DNA from: Ensifer adhaerens | Lineage (GTDB): Bacteria; Pseudomonadota; Alphaproteobacteria; Rhizobiales; Rhizobiaceae | Assembly: GCF_013283195.1 (NCBI RefSeq) | Contig: NZ_JABEKT010000003.1 | Coordinates: forward strand, 62,001 to 126,000 | Reading direction: 5' to 3' | DNA length: 64,000 bases | Shown here: positions 61,725 through 64,000 of the stretch, in pieces | Numbering within the stretch: the first letter of the stretch is position 1 | Layout of the letters: every line of letters starts with the position of its first letter | Made by a program: the position numbers and the translations under genes | The notes under the pieces: model-generated | What the model was told of the DNA's origin: nothing | Database searches by the model: none | The model's input: only the letters and a program-made list of their open reading frames with translations

Positions 61725-61732
<8 letters not shown>
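60809..61732 (+). CDS. Dpp/Opp-type ABC permease (DppC-like)
   Basis: This 307-residue permease has six membrane segments. Typical are WWMGADALGRPLLARIIVATQNTL in the first part, the loop FVQAARVMGASNRRILFRHILPVVLPTL and ESALSFLGIGIQPPEITWGLMISQGRQYL. It partners the DppB-like subunit 11 bases upstream. Its end overlaps the ATPase gene by 8 bases, showing tight coupling. Confidence 0.92.
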
Positions 61733-63344
<1,612 letters not shown>

Positions 63345-63371
63345 GGCGTCCCCCAATCCCTGGAGACTGAA

Positions 63372-64000
63372 ATGTCCAAGCAAGCCTTTGTCGCGCTCGT
63401 CACCTGCTTCAACGACGATGAGACCATCAACTACGAAGCGACACGCGCGCAGGTGCGTCGACAGGTCGACGCCGGCAACAACATCATGTGCGCCGGAACC
63501 AATGGCGACTTCAGCGCCCTCACCTTCGAAGAGAAAGTGCGCCTGACAGAGGAAGTCACCGATGAGGTCGCCGGTCGCGTCAAGGTTATCGTCAATGCCG
63601 GCATGCCCGCCACGTTCGAAACGCTGAAGCTCGCGCGTGAATTCGACCGCATCGGCGTTGACGGGATCGCCGTAATCACGCCCTTCTTCATCGCCTGCAC
63701 CCAGGACGGCCTGATCCGTCACTTCTCGACCGTTGCCGACGCGGTCGAAACACCCGTCTATCTCTACGATATTCCGGCCCGCACCCAGAACCACATCGAG
63801 CCGGAGACCGCGCGCACGCTGTCACGTCACGGCAACATCGCCGGCATCAAGGATTCCGGCGGCGCCAAGGAGACGCTGGAGGCCTATCTGGCGGTGGCTA
63901 AGGACGTGGAGGGCTTCGAAGTTTACTCCGGTCCCGACCATCTGGTGCTGTGGGCCCTGCAGAACGGCGCGGCCGGCTGCATCTCGGGTCTTGGCAATGC
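63372..64000 (+). CDS. DapA/NanA-superfamily aldolase (partial, 3' end outside window)
   Basis: The first 209 residues of a class I pyruvate-dependent aldolase. The family landmarks are GTNGDFSALTFEEKVRLTEEV (about 43-63), the catalytic Tyr in VYLYDIPART and the Schiff-base Lys in GNIAGIKDSGG. The superfamily includes dihydrodipicolinate synthase, N-acetylneuraminate lyase and 2-keto-3-deoxy sugar-acid aldolases. The position behind a Dpp-type importer and near a sialidase-fold protein favours a sugar-acid or sialic-acid-like aldolase over lysine synthesis. It starts at ATG 63372, and the gene runs off the right edge. Confidence 0.87.
   Translation, partial: MSKQAFVALVTCFNDDETINYEATRAQVRRQVDAGNNIMCAGTNGDFSALTFEEKVRLTEEVTDEVAGRVKVIVNAGMPATFETLKLAREFDRIGVDGIAVITPFFIACTQDGLIRHFSTVADAVETPVYLYDIPARTQNHIEPETARTLSRHGNIAGIKDSGGAKETLEAYLAVAKDVEGFEVYSGPDHLVLWALQNGAAGCISGLGN

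Noticed and set aside
63372..64000. Reading the aldolase as dihydrodipicolinate synthase of lysine synthesis
   Set aside because: The residues visible fit the wider superfamily, and the catabolic neighbourhood with a dedicated importer makes a biosynthetic role unlikely.

Overview
The window is GC-rich, almost fully coding DNA. Its gene content fits an alphaproteobacterium of the Rhizobiales (Rhizobiaceae-like): many ABC importers with adjacent GntR, LysR and MocR regulators, an AapJQM-type amino-acid importer, IalB, YdeI and DUF465 proteins, a FecI/FecR siderophore locus, and a candidate TGA-N9-TCA iron box. It has the flavour of an accessory replicon or catabolic island. No rRNA, tRNA, CRISPR array, integrase, replication gene or intact insertion sequence was seen. 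This taxonomic reading is an inference from gene families.

Left part (1-11.8 kb): a polyamine/iron/phosphonate-type ABC importer runs leftward (binding protein, two permeases, start of the ATPase), divergent from a MocR-type PLP regulator. A second leftward operon follows: ureohydrolase (agmatinase/guanidinobutyrase family), aldehyde dehydrogenase, a 55-residue membrane protein, an NCS1 permease and a BetA-like GMC oxidoreductase. It is divergent from a LysR regulator with a palindrome at its start codon. Together these look like uptake and oxidation of guanidino, amine or choline-like compounds.

11.85-17.5 kb: a tight seven-gene operon under a strong candidate operator. It holds a polar amino-acid-type ABC importer (permease, ATPase, binding protein), a GntR/HutC repressor, a BtpA/SgcQ protein, an AllA-like cupin and a PfkB kinase. 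It looks like a complete catabolic route for an unidentified substrate. 17.5-23.1 kb is a looser region: YdeI, DUF465, an OxyR-like regulator without the redox cysteines, an SbtA-type transporter, a VirK/YbjX protein and the relic of a type I secretion ABC exporter.

23.1-28.2 kb: an AapJ-Q-M-type importer operon with no ATPase gene. It contains two different CX5R (tyrosine/dual-specificity-like) phosphatases and a GntR regulator, and is preceded by three 16-bp tandem repeats carrying TGTATACA palindromes. 28.4-39.7 kb: a membrane-anchored CadC-like/TPR regulator divergent from a giant (about 2,833 aa) autotransporter with twelve 68-residue repeats and a 201-residue duplicated spacer, followed by an IalB-family protein. 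40.3-42.2 kb holds a membrane class III nucleotide cyclase.

42.5-51.5 kb: a complete siderophore uptake locus (FecI sigma, FecR, TonB receptor with an STN domain, periplasmic binding protein, siderophore-interacting reductase, two permeases, ATPase) with two matching ECF-type promoter motifs. 52-64 kb: a catabolic cluster with a DUF1537 acid-sugar kinase, FadR-type regulator, Fe-dependent alcohol dehydrogenase, PdxA2-like dehydrogenase, cytoplasmic sialidase-fold protein, EamA transporter, Dpp-type ABC importer with a fused double ATPase, and the start of a DapA/NanA-superfamily aldolase. It is probably a pathway for an unusual sugar acid or glycoconjugate.
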